DNA of 33,638 nt from a virus. Position numbers and translations under genes: made by a program. Where the stretch lies: the IMG/VR virus record IMGVR_UViG_3300005581_000067, positions 1 to 33,638 of that record; one strand, written 5' to 3'. Positions 7,247 to 16,761 of this stretch are shown here, piece by piece. Position 1 is the stretch's first letter. Every line of letters begins with the position of its first letter. The notes below the pieces were generated by a model. That model did not search any database. It worked only from the letters and a program-made list of their open reading frames with translations, and was not told the origin of the DNA.

Positions 7247-10200
7247 TTAATCTTCCCTGCACTTAGTCACTTCAAAATCTGTATCCTCTAAGTTACTCAT
7301 ATCTGAAGGAATTATTGGTTGCATAGTTTTAGGTATACTACCTGTATTATCAATACCTAGTTCGGCAAGTTTTGTATTAAGATAATTCCAACTGTTGGGA
7401 GCAGTATTCTTCATGTTAGAAATTGCTCCCTTACCAAAAGGCATCTCTGCACTAAACTTAATACCTTTAAAGTTTGACATATTACTCTTAATGATTTCAA
7501 TCTCAGAGTCAATTTCCTGTTTAAATTCTTCAAATCTATCGTCAGTCCACTGAGTACGTTTATCGTCTACCATAGTAGTGATAGGAAATGCATTGTCTAA
7601 ACCTCTAATTACAGCTTGAGTACTGGTGGGATATTTTTTACCTCCACCATAAACTGCACTATATCTAGATTCATCAGCTACTAATTGACTTCCAGAAGTA
7701 CGTTTTGCATTGTCAGTAAACAAGTACATATATTCAGAATCTTTTTCTACAGACTCTCTAGTAAATCTTTGTGATTCTTTTAAAGGAATTACTTTAGCAG
7801 TAGTAGATGGTTGAGTAGAAACAAATCTAGCTTTAAATGCTTGTTCATTAGATATATCTGTACCAGATTCATTTCTAAATTTCCATCCTTTAGGAGCAAG
7901 AACAGTAGTAGGAATACCCAGTTTGATACCTGCTTTAGCTCCTGCTTCATCTATCCCAGTTTGCCCACCACTTCTAACTGAAACAATCTTGTTTTTCAAG
8001 TTATCAGATAGAGTGACATATTCCAGCAAACGTTCCATGGCACCATCTAACAAAGCTTGAGGATATTTTCCTTTCATTGTGTAGATACCATTACCGGCTA
8101 TGTTAAGCGTCCTGGCATTTGCGTTGTTCAAATCAGCTACAATACTTTCTGCCATATTAAATATTGCCTTGTCATTGAGCTCATATCCTTTACTTGCGTT
8201 AAACGGATCTACAGGAGCAAACATCTCGTCAAGGTTTCTGGCTATGTATTTCTTACCCTGGCTTTCTACAGATGACTTGGTTAGTTTCTCTCCAGCTGTA
8301 TTAAAGTCAACGGCTATTGCTATTGTAGCATCAGCACTTGCATTCTTAATAGTTCTATTTTTATATCCTGATGTAGGTTCTTCCTGGAAATCTATTTTAA
8401 CAATAGTAGATGGTTGAGTAGTTCTTAGTTCATTTCTCACTTCCATTAACAATCTAGGGAATTCTTTACCCCACTTACCTTTATCTTGAGTATGTGTAAG
8501 TGTAGCATTACCTGTAGCAAGAAGTTTAGCTAAAGCATCTGGATTCTGTTTAAATGAAAGAGTAAGAATATTTTTCATTACTCCTGATGAATCTCTATCC
8601 CAAGTAGCATTTGATAAATCTTTAATTTGGCGACCTAAACTTTTGGCTTTTGCACCTGTTGCAGTTTTTAATTTTTCTAATATTTCAAGATTTTCTTTAC
8701 TTGCTGGGGCACCTAATAAAACAGCATTTGTAAAAAATATTTTCATAGCTTGATAGGCACCTTCAGGAGTATTAAATGTTACACCATTAATTGTAACAAG
8801 ACGTTCAGCAAAGTTACTTAACTCAGCATTCTCTCCTGTACCTGCATAGATATTAATCTTAGTTTCTGATTCTGGTAAGTTAGTAGACGATTGAGTAGTA
8901 ATTTTCTGTGGAGGAACAGTTGCCTTTGCTTTCTTTTCCTCAATCTTCCTAGCTATGATAAACTCTTCATCCATACTATTGAAGTCAATTTCAGGAGCAT
9001 CGCTAGAAGATTCTTGTGCATAGATCATAGCTTCATCTAAGTCATCATTACTAGTAATCTGAGGCTTCTCTTCTATTACTTGTCTAAAGTCAGGAAAAGT
9101 TTTCATTTTATTAGTAACTACTACTTTGTTTTGTTTACTTGGCCAGTAGATAGATGCGTGAGTCTTTGTAGTCTTATTTAAAAGATCCTCTAAGAATTCT
9201 GCAGTCTCTGGATTATTTATAGATTCCTTAATCTTTTTAAGAACAATAGACAATTCAATCATACTTTCAGTCTGAGCTTCCATAGGAATAAAATTATGGA
9301 TAGAACGATACTTAATGTTAGATCCTTGTCCTAATAAAACAGCATTAGCTAGATCACTAAAGAATCCTCTTACTTCTGGATCAGGATGATTAAGTCCATC
9401 AGAGAAGTCTTTTTGTCCTGCGTTTACTGTGTCTACATCCTTCTCGTTGGTCAGCATACCAGGATAGAACATGCTAGTTCCTTCTACCATGATAGAAGTA
9501 AAGTTATTTAAGATAATGTTGTTAGAGGCAAAGGCTTTTATCTTTGAATCCTCTGTATTGTTAAATATTCTGTCAAACCTAGCACGTAAGTTATTCTTAG
9601 ACTTAGTATCTAGTAGACCTGATTCAGCACCATACTTAACATATAAAGGCTTAAGTTCTGGAATATTCTGAAAGAATGATAACATCATAGAGTTCATAAG
9701 TTGGTTAAAGTTCCTAACCGTCTTATCTCTACTCCAATACTTACCATACTCTTGTTTAGCTTTATATAAATAATCCTTAACTAACGGAAGAGAGAAGAAA
9801 TCCCATACTTGGTCTACTACAGATTGATTGGCTTCAAGGACGTTAAACGGAGAAACAACACTATTTGTAAGAATTTTATCAATTGCCTCACTGTTAAAGT
9901 TTTCTCTTGCATCATTAATACCCATAGAAGTAGCATAGAACTCTGTATTAATACGATAGTTAGCTGTATTGAAATCTATATTACTAGTTAACGACAATAA
10001 AATTTGGTTCTGTTGCTTAACAACGTAATACTGAGTTATGAATGCTAACTGTGCTCTTAGTGCTTCGTTTCCTTCCTTACTGTTTCTATTAGCTTTGATC
10101 TTCTCGTAAGAACTTCTAATTACATTAGGGTTAGGAGGATAGTTTTCTTTGTTAAAGTTTTCTGCAGATAAAGCACTTGTAATACTAGGTGTGCTAAGAA

Positions 10201-13200
10201 CTTTTTCTATAGTAAGGGCTTCGTCTATCTGACCTTCTACAAAGACTGGTTTTTCTCCTAAAAAGTTTAGTGCAGGAATAATGTAGTCTTTAAACAAGTC
10301 AGCAGGTTTCTGTCCTAATGCTTTACCTACTTTAGTAATCTTACTAGATCTAATATAATGTTGGATGATAGGTTGGTTAACCAATAAGATAGCTTCATCT
10401 ACAGGAGTACCATTAAGAACCATCTGAAGAATTAAAGGGGTTCTTTCTCTATCTGCGTTAAAGAAGTTAATCCAGTCTTCGTTTTCAATATCTACGTGAC
10501 CGTTAATAAACTCGTTGATTACATCAGATATAAGATTTACTCCATCAGCGTCATACAAGCCTCCTAACTCAATCTCTTTGGTATTTTTATTCTTGTTTGC
10601 CTTAAGTAAGTAGAACTTATTTATGTCTACTTCTTTTGGGTTACTTTTAAATCTAAGTCCAGTCTGTTGGAATAGTTTATGCAAAGCGTTAGTCTTAGCA
10701 TCTACACCCAAAGACTTCTTACCTAAGTTATTCTCTGTAAAGATTCTAACAGAAGTTTCAATCAAGAACATAGCACTAGAAGAAATACGACTCTCTTTAC
10801 CTTTTAGTTTTTGATATTCTTCTGCAATAGCAGGAAGAATAACGTTAGTGTTAGGCTTGGTAAATTCTGTAAAGATACTTGGCTCAGACAACACAGAAGC
10901 TATTACAGAGATCATATTATTAGAAGCAGAACCCTTAAGAGCTTTTTCTGAAATGTCTTTCATATCAGCAAGAGTTTCATTAGCACTAACTAAATTCTGT
11001 AACATCTCTACCACTTTAGGGTCTTGACTACGAAGAGTTTTAAATCTCTCAATAGCAATACCTAACTTCATGTTTAACGGACCAATGTTTTCTTTAAATT
11101 CTACAATTGCATTTTCATCTCCAGAATTCTTAGCTTCTTTTAAATCGTCTATAAACTTCTTAAGAGTTTCAATCTCTTTAGATACTAAGCCAGCTTCTTT
11201 AAAGTCGGCAGAAGCAAACAAAGTTTGTAAACTATCTGCTTTAAGAGCTAAAAATTCATTCTTTGCTAAGATATTATCTATGACTTGTGCTCTAAACTCA
11301 GGATCACTTAGTCTAGAATTAGATACTAAGTTTCCGTTATCGTCTAACTCTGGCTCATACATAAACAATTTATCTATGTCAAAATCCGATCCAGACTTAG
11401 TTACAATAGAAGGAGGAACAACCATTACAGGACCTCCTACATTAGATAAGAACCTACGTACTCTAAAGTGTTCCATAGAGTTTAATCCCTGAACAGGAAT
11501 ACGTACCCCTACTATGCTGATCTTAGCAGAGTGTTCTGCTACCCAAGCATCATCCTCTAAGGCTTGGTTTAATCTATCTAGTGTTTGTATAGGTGCACCA
11601 TTCCACTCTAAGTTTAATAAGGGGGTGTGTTTCTTTGGATTAAACGGAATCAAAACATCTGCAGGCTGTACTACTCCATTCTCAATACGATAGTCTCTTA
11701 GGCCGCTTACATTGAAGCCTTTAGCTATAGATTTTAATTGAGAAGTAGTAGGCTTCTTCATACGAGTACCTAATTTGTTAAAACCAGTAGAAGCTAACTG
11801 TATGTAAGCTTCACCAAATAACTTAGGTCTCAATACACGCTTAGACAATGCAGAAGAAATAATCTGATCTATCAAAGAACGTTGTACTCCTGCATCTACA
11901 GAGAATACAAAAGAATTATTAACAGTAGGTCTCAAGAAAGAATATACAGAAGTAGGTACGTCTTTCTTATCAAACTCACTATGCAACCAGCTAGTAAAGT
12001 CTGCAGTACTGATACTTGTTATGTTACCATCAGCACCTACTGTAGCACCAATCTTAGAGTAGATTTTTGCTTTCTCTACATCTACGATAACTTTAATATT
12101 ATCAATAAATGCTTCTTGAAGATTGTTAATTTTTTCTTCTAGGTGAGCATAAGCAGGATTAATATCTCCTCCAACATAGAAGTTAGTAAAGATAAGTTTA
12201 ACCATCTGTGTAGATAAGGTAGCTTCATTCTTTGTTTTAGGAGCAATATACTGTTGTCTACGAAGACCGTCAATAGGAAGTCTAATTACGGCTTCAGGAT
12301 CTACTTTACCAATCTTTAACTGCCCATTGTCTCCTTCTACATACTCCGATTTACCCTTTACTGATTTCTTTTCATAGTAAGGAAGTTCTTTTGTAGGAAG
12401 AGCCATCTTGTTACCACTGGAGAAAGTCGCTAAGTCTACACCCTTGTCTAAGTAGTCCATCATAACATCTTCTAAGTCTGTGTCAAAAACCATAGAAGGA
12501 CTTAATGGAAACACAGAGTACTTACCTAGTACGTTGTATTTAGTAAAGTCTGTAGGAGAACCATAGTATCCAAGCTTTAAAGATGTCAAGATACCTAAAT
12601 TACTTTTTGCAATCAAGGAATAGACTTCAGCTTTGTCTTGGTCTGAGTTTGACTGTCTATATTTTTTAATGGCTTTAAATACTTCTAGCTCATGCTTATA
12701 TGCTTGTTCTAGGTCATCAGGCCATTCTCCGATAGAATTAAGGTAGAAACGAATAAAATCTAAACCTGCATAAGCCTGAGCATCTGATTCTTTTCCTTGT
12801 TCGAATACAGCATCAAGGTTTTTATCAATCTTAGCAGTCTCTCTGCTTATGTCCTCAGGAGTAAGAGCACCCTTAACAGTAGCTAATGCACTCAAGTAGT
12901 TCTCTCTCATACTCTCTCTGATGCTTTCTTTTGTACTTTCATCTAAGTAGTCAAAAGTCTTTACATCTTCGTATTGTATGTAGTTAAGGTTACTATCGTA
13001 TTGTCTGGACTTTCCTGTACCTCTTTGAATTTCTTCAAGTCCTCTAGAGAGGCTACCATTAGAACTACTGTTCCAAGAGTTAATATCTTGAGAATCAAGT
13101 CTAGGTTGTTTTCCTGGAGAGATAGTAGCACCTAAGCGTTTAAACAATCCTCTCCAATCTGAGTTTTTAATTTGGAAGTTAGAAGGATCTCCTACAGTTA

Positions 13201-16200
13201 AGTGAAGTAATTCTACCTGATGCACATAATAGTTAGTTGTAAAGTGCATAAGATTAGAATCAATCTCTTCATCCGTATACGCTGATCCACTATTTTTTGG
13301 ATAGAGTCGGTTAAATTGTTGAGCTAAGTCTTTGTTTTCTCCTTTACTTAAGATTTCTTTAAAAGAAGTTCTAAGAGTTTGTACAGAGTTTGCAAAGTAA
13401 TCTGTTAAAGCATTCTTAAACTCTCCGTAAAGAGAGTTACTAGACATGCCAAACATTCCTGTTAAAGCACCTTTAAGAGCTGCTTTACTTTCAGCGTTAG
13501 CCACAGCTTCCTTAACTCTATCTTGAATAGAATCAGGAATCATGTCTTTAAATATAATAAAATCAGATCCTAAGATTTCTTTCTTGTTAGACTTAGCCTT
13601 ATCATCAAACATACGCATAGCTTCAAAGTACAAATACTGTTGCATCTGAGCTATGAAAGAAGAAGACAATACTGCTTTGTTTTTAAAGTTATATTCTTCT
13701 AAAGGAAAGTACTCTCTGTCTAACTTGTTACCATTTAGGAATGTAGCAAAAGAACTACTCTTAGCTCCTACCCTCATATTCTCTACTACAGCATCTTTCT
13801 TAAAAGCTATAAAGTCTTGCAGTAGTTTTCCATCTCCAGTAAGGTTAGTTGTCTTGTCTCCCATAGTAGTTCCTATAGTGTAACCAGACATATTAGTAAC
13901 TCTTAGTTCAACGTCTTCTCCTGAATTAGTAAGTCTTCTTGTACCATCATCCGCACGGAACATCCGTTTCATGATGATACTGTGTTCAATAAAATTATTT
14001 GTTTCAGGATTCAAATGTCCTGTAAGATCAAACTTAGTTTGTACGCTGTTGATTTTAGAAACTGTATCTAGTAAATGATTCCATTCTCTAATTGCATATT
14101 CTAAATTACCCTCAGGACTAATATAAGAAGCAGAGTTAGAGATATTGTAAATCTTTTCAAACGTAGAGAAAGCAGAAGTTCTTTCGTTGTCTAATGTTGC
14201 AGCCTTAAAGTGTTTAGCTAAGTACTCTTTAATTTCTTTGTTCTTTGGATTATTAGGCAGTGCATCTATCTGAGCTTTAAGTTGCTTAGATATGTCTGAA
14301 GATAAAGTCAACAAAGGATTAGATCCCACAGTAGGAACAGTTACTTCTGATGGAAGCATAGAAATAAGATTTAACTTAAACAAAGCATTGTTAGCAATCT
14401 TATTAATGTTTCTTATGTTGGTAGGAGTAAAGATAGGATTTACACTAAGCTGTACTTCTCCTTTTTTATTAAAGAGTAAGTTAGGGTTTTTATTATTAAT
14501 TAAGTCGATACCAAAAGCATCGTTTAAGAATTCAAACACTGCTTTATCAGAAGTAAAACCTACTTCTTTGTATGCAGCGTAGTCGCTAAGTACTCCAGCA
14601 GAATCAAATACAGCTAATGTACTTTCTGTAGAATCAGTTATCCTATACTTACGAAGTCTGTTAGTTACAAAGTTCTGATCAAAGTGTTCAATGAGTTTTT
14701 CTTGAGACATTGTATTGTTCAAGAAAGTTACGTGCTCCATTACACTGTCCTTATTCTTAGACACTTTAGCAGCTGTAGACTTAATCCTAGACTTAACTTC
14801 GTAAGGAGCCACAGTAGGCATAGCTGCAAACTGCATAAATTGTGCTTTTAAAGCCATCTGAGCTAAAGAAAGTGTGTCAGAGGTATTAGGTAACCTGTTG
14901 ATTAAGTTTTGCAATTGTGGAGCAATATCTAAAGAGTCTCTAAGTCTCTGAATAGCTTCCTCATAATTAATGGCTCCACTTACTTTATTTAAAACTAAGT
15001 TTTTATTTCTAAGGAAGTCTCCTGCTTGTGGTAAACCAAAAGAGTTACCTGTAGCTGTAATAAGTTCTCCTTTGTTATTATAATAGATTCCAGGAAGAGT
15101 CTTAATAAGTTGTAGAATTTCAGGAGAAGCTAAGCTCATAGGATCTACATCCTCTGCATTTGCAAAACTTCTACTATCCCTAGTAAAGTTTTCTTCGTTA
15201 GTTTCATCTAAGCGAGTGTCTACGTCAGCAGTGTTTAAGTTATTTCCTGAGTAGAATACTCCACCCTTAGAGTTCTTTTGGTGATTCTTAACTACCTCTG
15301 CCCAACCATCATTCTCTGCAGTACGTACTACAAGTCCTTTTAAGTTTTTGATTCTAGAGTTTAAAACAGCAGCAGTAGCTTCATCAGCAGTAGGTACTTC
15401 ACCTTGTAAAGCATTGATATACTGCAACATAGAATCCCTAGCACTCTCATACAACTTAGGTAGATATATAGACTTAAGTTTAGGATCCATTAAGAAAGAC
15501 ATCTCTAGCTTAGTTGGATTACCTTCTGCATCTGTAAAGTTATCCATTGCGTCTGCTAAGAAGTAGTCAATAGCACTAAAGATTTCAGCAGCCTCTAAAG
15601 CATTGTACCCAAAAGGAATTACTCTTCCGTCCTTTGCTTTGTAGTTAATCTGGAATTCTTTATTTCTATTTAATACTTTCTCAGAGATGTTACTTGCATT
15701 AGGTCTATACTCGAATAGTTGATTAGAGTATAGTTTCTCAAATAACTCTGTAACACCCTCTACTAATGCGTCTTGATCTTGCTGAGCAACTTCTTGTGGG
15801 CTTACTATAAACAAACTTGTAAGGAAGTCCCAAATTCTTTGGAAAACATTTCTTACAGGAGTCTCTACTACTGGAGGGATAACCTCAGGGTTAGACTTAT
15901 TTAAAGCAAAGCTTCTAAACTCTTCTGCAAGTACTTCTTCTATCTGACGATTAGTCAAAGCATAGTAAGGTACTTGAACTCCATTAATAGTAGCGGTAGA
16001 AGGTCTTGACTTAACTGTTTGATATAAAGCAGTCCTTTGTTCCTTAGTCATGAATCGTTGTGTGAATTCATGCCATCCTTCATGGTATAGATCAGAGTAA
16101 TCAGATCCTTTGTATAAAGTAATTGCAGACTTAGTCCATGTAGCAAAAGAACTTTCTTCTTTGTTCTGCATGTTCACAAAGTCTAAGTGCTGAGATAAAG

Positions 16201-16693
16201 GAGAACTCTTAAACCACATATAAGAATCTAACAACTGTCTACCGTTAGCAATCTTACGTGCTTCATCAAAAGCAACCTTTTGTAGATTTTCGCTTATGAT
16301 TCTTTCTGCCTTAAAACCCTGAGCAATAAACTTCATTACTCTTTCAGAAGCTTTCTCTAGAGTTTCATTCTCCTGTACAAAGTTGTGTATAATGTTTGCC
16401 TGCTCTTGGACTGGAAGATCTTTGAAATTAGGATTATTCTTATGTAACTTCTTACTGTAAAAAATAGAAGTAGCTAAAGTAGCTTGCTTTACATTTTTGT
16501 AAGAGTCTAAAAAGTGAGCATATAAAGGATTGTCAACTACTGTTTCTTTTCCTTTTATTTTTATCACAGTTTTATCTAGAGGGTATCCACCATTCCTATT
16601 CCATACGAAATAAGCAAAGTCTTCTCCTACTAGGTTACTAAGGTGAGTAAACTCAGCACGTATCTTACTATCACTTAAGTTAGGACAAATCAT
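7247..16693 (-). CDS. crAss-like virion RNA polymerase fused to zincin, NADAR and SLOG domains
   Basis: This 3148-residue protein is the DNA-dependent RNA polymerase that crAss-like phages carry in the virion and inject to start transcription. Residues 204-208 are HEGWH, with EEVLAEE at 252-258, a zincin metallopeptidase signature. A conserved basic strand with K1624 (RVLRPKLFG) fits the first double-psi barrel. RIPVQG at 1731-1736 leads into DFDID at 1770-1774, the metal-binding aspartates of the second barrel, as in the phi14:2 gp66 enzyme. After a polymerase region ending somewhere before 2590 come three extra modules. A NADAR/YbiA-like domain spans 2613-2756 (NFAER, TPEGAYQAMK, KWG, LLMEVR). 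A SLOG/YpsA-like nucleotide-binding domain spans about 2765-2958 (ADATIAIA, SGGQTGIDEAG at 2908-2918, PKGW). A third domain (YLFTDNAKRTSG, YPTSTQAVIRGL) covers about 2985-3110. A near-identical linker precedes each module. The protein is considerably longer than the roughly 2200-residue phi14:2 enzyme. Confidence 0.92.
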   Translation of the reverse strand: MICPNLSDSKIRAEFTHLSNLVGEDFAYFVWNRNGGYPLDKTVIKIKGKETVVDNPLYAHFLDSYKNVKQATLATSIFYSKKLHKNNPNFKDLPVQEQANIIHNFVQENETLEKASERVMKFIAQGFKAERIISENLQKVAFDEARKIANGRQLLDSYMWFKSSPLSQHLDFVNMQNKEESSFATWTKSAITLYKGSDYSDLYHEGWHEFTQRFMTKEQRTALYQTVKSRPSTATINGVQVPYYALTNRQIEEVLAEEFRSFALNKSNPEVIPPVVETPVRNVFQRIWDFLTSLFIVSPQEVAQQDQDALVEGVTELFEKLYSNQLFEYRPNASNISEKVLNRNKEFQINYKAKDGRVIPFGYNALEAAEIFSAIDYFLADAMDNFTDAEGNPTKLEMSFLMDPKLKSIYLPKLYESARDSMLQYINALQGEVPTADEATAAVLNSRIKNLKGLVVRTAENDGWAEVVKNHQKNSKGGVFYSGNNLNTADVDTRLDETNEENFTRDSRSFANAEDVDPMSLASPEILQLIKTLPGIYYNNKGELITATGNSFGLPQAGDFLRNKNLVLNKVSGAINYEEAIQRLRDSLDIAPQLQNLINRLPNTSDTLSLAQMALKAQFMQFAAMPTVAPYEVKSRIKSTAAKVSKNKDSVMEHVTFLNNTMSQEKLIEHFDQNFVTNRLRKYRITDSTESTLAVFDSAGVLSDYAAYKEVGFTSDKAVFEFLNDAFGIDLINNKNPNLLFNKKGEVQLSVNPIFTPTNIRNINKIANNALFKLNLISMLPSEVTVPTVGSNPLLTLSSDISKQLKAQIDALPNNPKNKEIKEYLAKHFKAATLDNERTSAFSTFEKIYNISNSASYISPEGNLEYAIREWNHLLDTVSKINSVQTKFDLTGHLNPETNNFIEHSIIMKRMFRADDGTRRLTNSGEDVELRVTNMSGYTIGTTMGDKTTNLTGDGKLLQDFIAFKKDAVVENMRVGAKSSSFATFLNGNKLDREYFPLEEYNFKNKAVLSSSFIAQMQQYLYFEAMRMFDDKAKSNKKEILGSDFIIFKDMIPDSIQDRVKEAVANAESKAALKGALTGMFGMSSNSLYGEFKNALTDYFANSVQTLRTSFKEILSKGENKDLAQQFNRLYPKNSGSAYTDEEIDSNLMHFTTNYYVHQVELLHLTVGDPSNFQIKNSDWRGLFKRLGATISPGKQPRLDSQDINSWNSSSNGSLSRGLEEIQRGTGKSRQYDSNLNYIQYEDVKTFDYLDESTKESIRESMRENYLSALATVKGALTPEDISRETAKIDKNLDAVFEQGKESDAQAYAGLDFIRFYLNSIGEWPDDLEQAYKHELEVFKAIKKYRQSNSDQDKAEVYSLIAKSNLGILTSLKLGYYGSPTDFTKYNVLGKYSVFPLSPSMVFDTDLEDVMMDYLDKGVDLATFSSGNKMALPTKELPYYEKKSVKGKSEYVEGDNGQLKIGKVDPEAVIRLPIDGLRRQQYIAPKTKNEATLSTQMVKLIFTNFYVGGDINPAYAHLEEKINNLQEAFIDNIKVIVDVEKAKIYSKIGATVGADGNITSISTADFTSWLHSEFDKKDVPTSVYSFLRPTVNNSFVFSVDAGVQRSLIDQIISSALSKRVLRPKLFGEAYIQLASTGFNKLGTRMKKPTTSQLKSIAKGFNVSGLRDYRIENGVVQPADVLIPFNPKKHTPLLNLEWNGAPIQTLDRLNQALEDDAWVAEHSAKISIVGVRIPVQGLNSMEHFRVRRFLSNVGGPVMVVPPSIVTKSGSDFDIDKLFMYEPELDDNGNLVSNSRLSDPEFRAQVIDNILAKNEFLALKADSLQTLFASADFKEAGLVSKEIETLKKFIDDLKEAKNSGDENAIVEFKENIGPLNMKLGIAIERFKTLRSQDPKVVEMLQNLVSANETLADMKDISEKALKGSASNNMISVIASVLSEPSIFTEFTKPNTNVILPAIAEEYQKLKGKESRISSSAMFLIETSVRIFTENNLGKKSLGVDAKTNALHKLFQQTGLRFKSNPKEVDINKFYLLKANKNKNTKEIELGGLYDADGVNLISDVINEFINGHVDIENEDWINFFNADRERTPLILQMVLNGTPVDEAILLVNQPIIQHYIRSSKITKVGKALGQKPADLFKDYIIPALNFLGEKPVFVEGQIDEALTIEKVLSTPSITSALSAENFNKENYPPNPNVIRSSYEKIKANRNSKEGNEALRAQLAFITQYYVVKQQNQILLSLTSNIDFNTANYRINTEFYATSMGINDARENFNSEAIDKILTNSVVSPFNVLEANQSVVDQVWDFFSLPLVKDYLYKAKQEYGKYWSRDKTVRNFNQLMNSMMLSFFQNIPELKPLYVKYGAESGLLDTKSKNNLRARFDRIFNNTEDSKIKAFASNNIILNNFTSIMVEGTSMFYPGMLTNEKDVDTVNAGQKDFSDGLNHPDPEVRGFFSDLANAVLLGQGSNIKYRSIHNFIPMEAQTESMIELSIVLKKIKESINNPETAEFLEDLLNKTTKTHASIYWPSKQNKVVVTNKMKTFPDFRQVIEEKPQITSNDDLDEAMIYAQESSSDAPEIDFNSMDEEFIIARKIEEKKAKATVPPQKITTQSSTNLPESETKINIYAGTGENAELSNFAERLVTINGVTFNTPEGAYQAMKIFFTNAVLLGAPASKENLEILEKLKTATGAKAKSLGRQIKDLSNATWDRDSSGVMKNILTLSFKQNPDALAKLLATGNATLTHTQDKGKWGKEFPRLLMEVRNELRTTQPSTIVKIDFQEEPTSGYKNRTIKNASADATIAIAVDFNTAGEKLTKSSVESQGKKYIARNLDEMFAPVDPFNASKGYELNDKAIFNMAESIVADLNNANARTLNIAGNGIYTMKGKYPQALLDGAMERLLEYVTLSDNLKNKIVSVRSGGQTGIDEAGAKAGIKLGIPTTVLAPKGWKFRNESGTDISNEQAFKARFVSTQPSTTAKVIPLKESQRFTRESVEKDSEYMYLFTDNAKRTSGSQLVADESRYSAVYGGGKKYPTSTQAVIRGLDNAFPITTMVDDKRTQWTDDRFEEFKQEIDSEIEIIKSNMSNFKGIKFSAEMPFGKGAISNMKNTAPNSWNYLNTKLAELGIDNTGSIPKTMQPIIPSDMSNLEDTDFEVTKCRED
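7802..8899 (-). repeat. Three near-identical 18-base linker repeats inside the polymerase gene
   Basis: The 18-base units at 8882-8899, 8405-8422 and 7802-7819 encode TTQSST (residues 2599-2604), TTQPST (2758-2763) and STQPST (2959-2964). The second and third differ at one base, the first and second at two. They fall exactly between the polymerase body, the NADAR domain, the SLOG domain and the last domain. The DNA-level similarity suggests recent duplication of the linker or module exchange by recombination through it. Confidence 0.8.
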
Positions 16694-16715
16694 TTTATTT
16701 TAGTTGCTATTATTA

Positions 16716-16723
16716 CAAATATA
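16716..16723 (-). promoter_or_regulatory. TATATTTG -7-like box before the polymerase gene
   Basis: The 68-base gap upstream of the 3148-residue gene contains TATATTTG on the minus strand, the Bacteroidota -7 consensus, 23-30 bases before the ATG. There is no convincing -33 box. The gap also holds an A/T-rich imperfect inverted repeat just after the preceding stop (about 16743-16766), without a T tract, so I do not call it a terminator. Confidence 0.4.
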
Positions 16724-16761
16724 AGTTGTTAATCTAGTTTTGCTTTAATTATCTATGATAG

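Noticed and set aside
8057-8417. Two overlapping plus-strand frames of 72 and 105 codons
   Set aside because: They are antisense to the SLOG domain, which has clear motifs in the minus frame; the frames are chance openings from biased codon use.
11070-11492. Plus-strand open frame of 140 codons
   Set aside because: It lies wholly opposite the polymerase body, next to the DFDID site; its protein is low in structure-like pattern, it has no promoter or start context, and no other plus-strand gene exists here.
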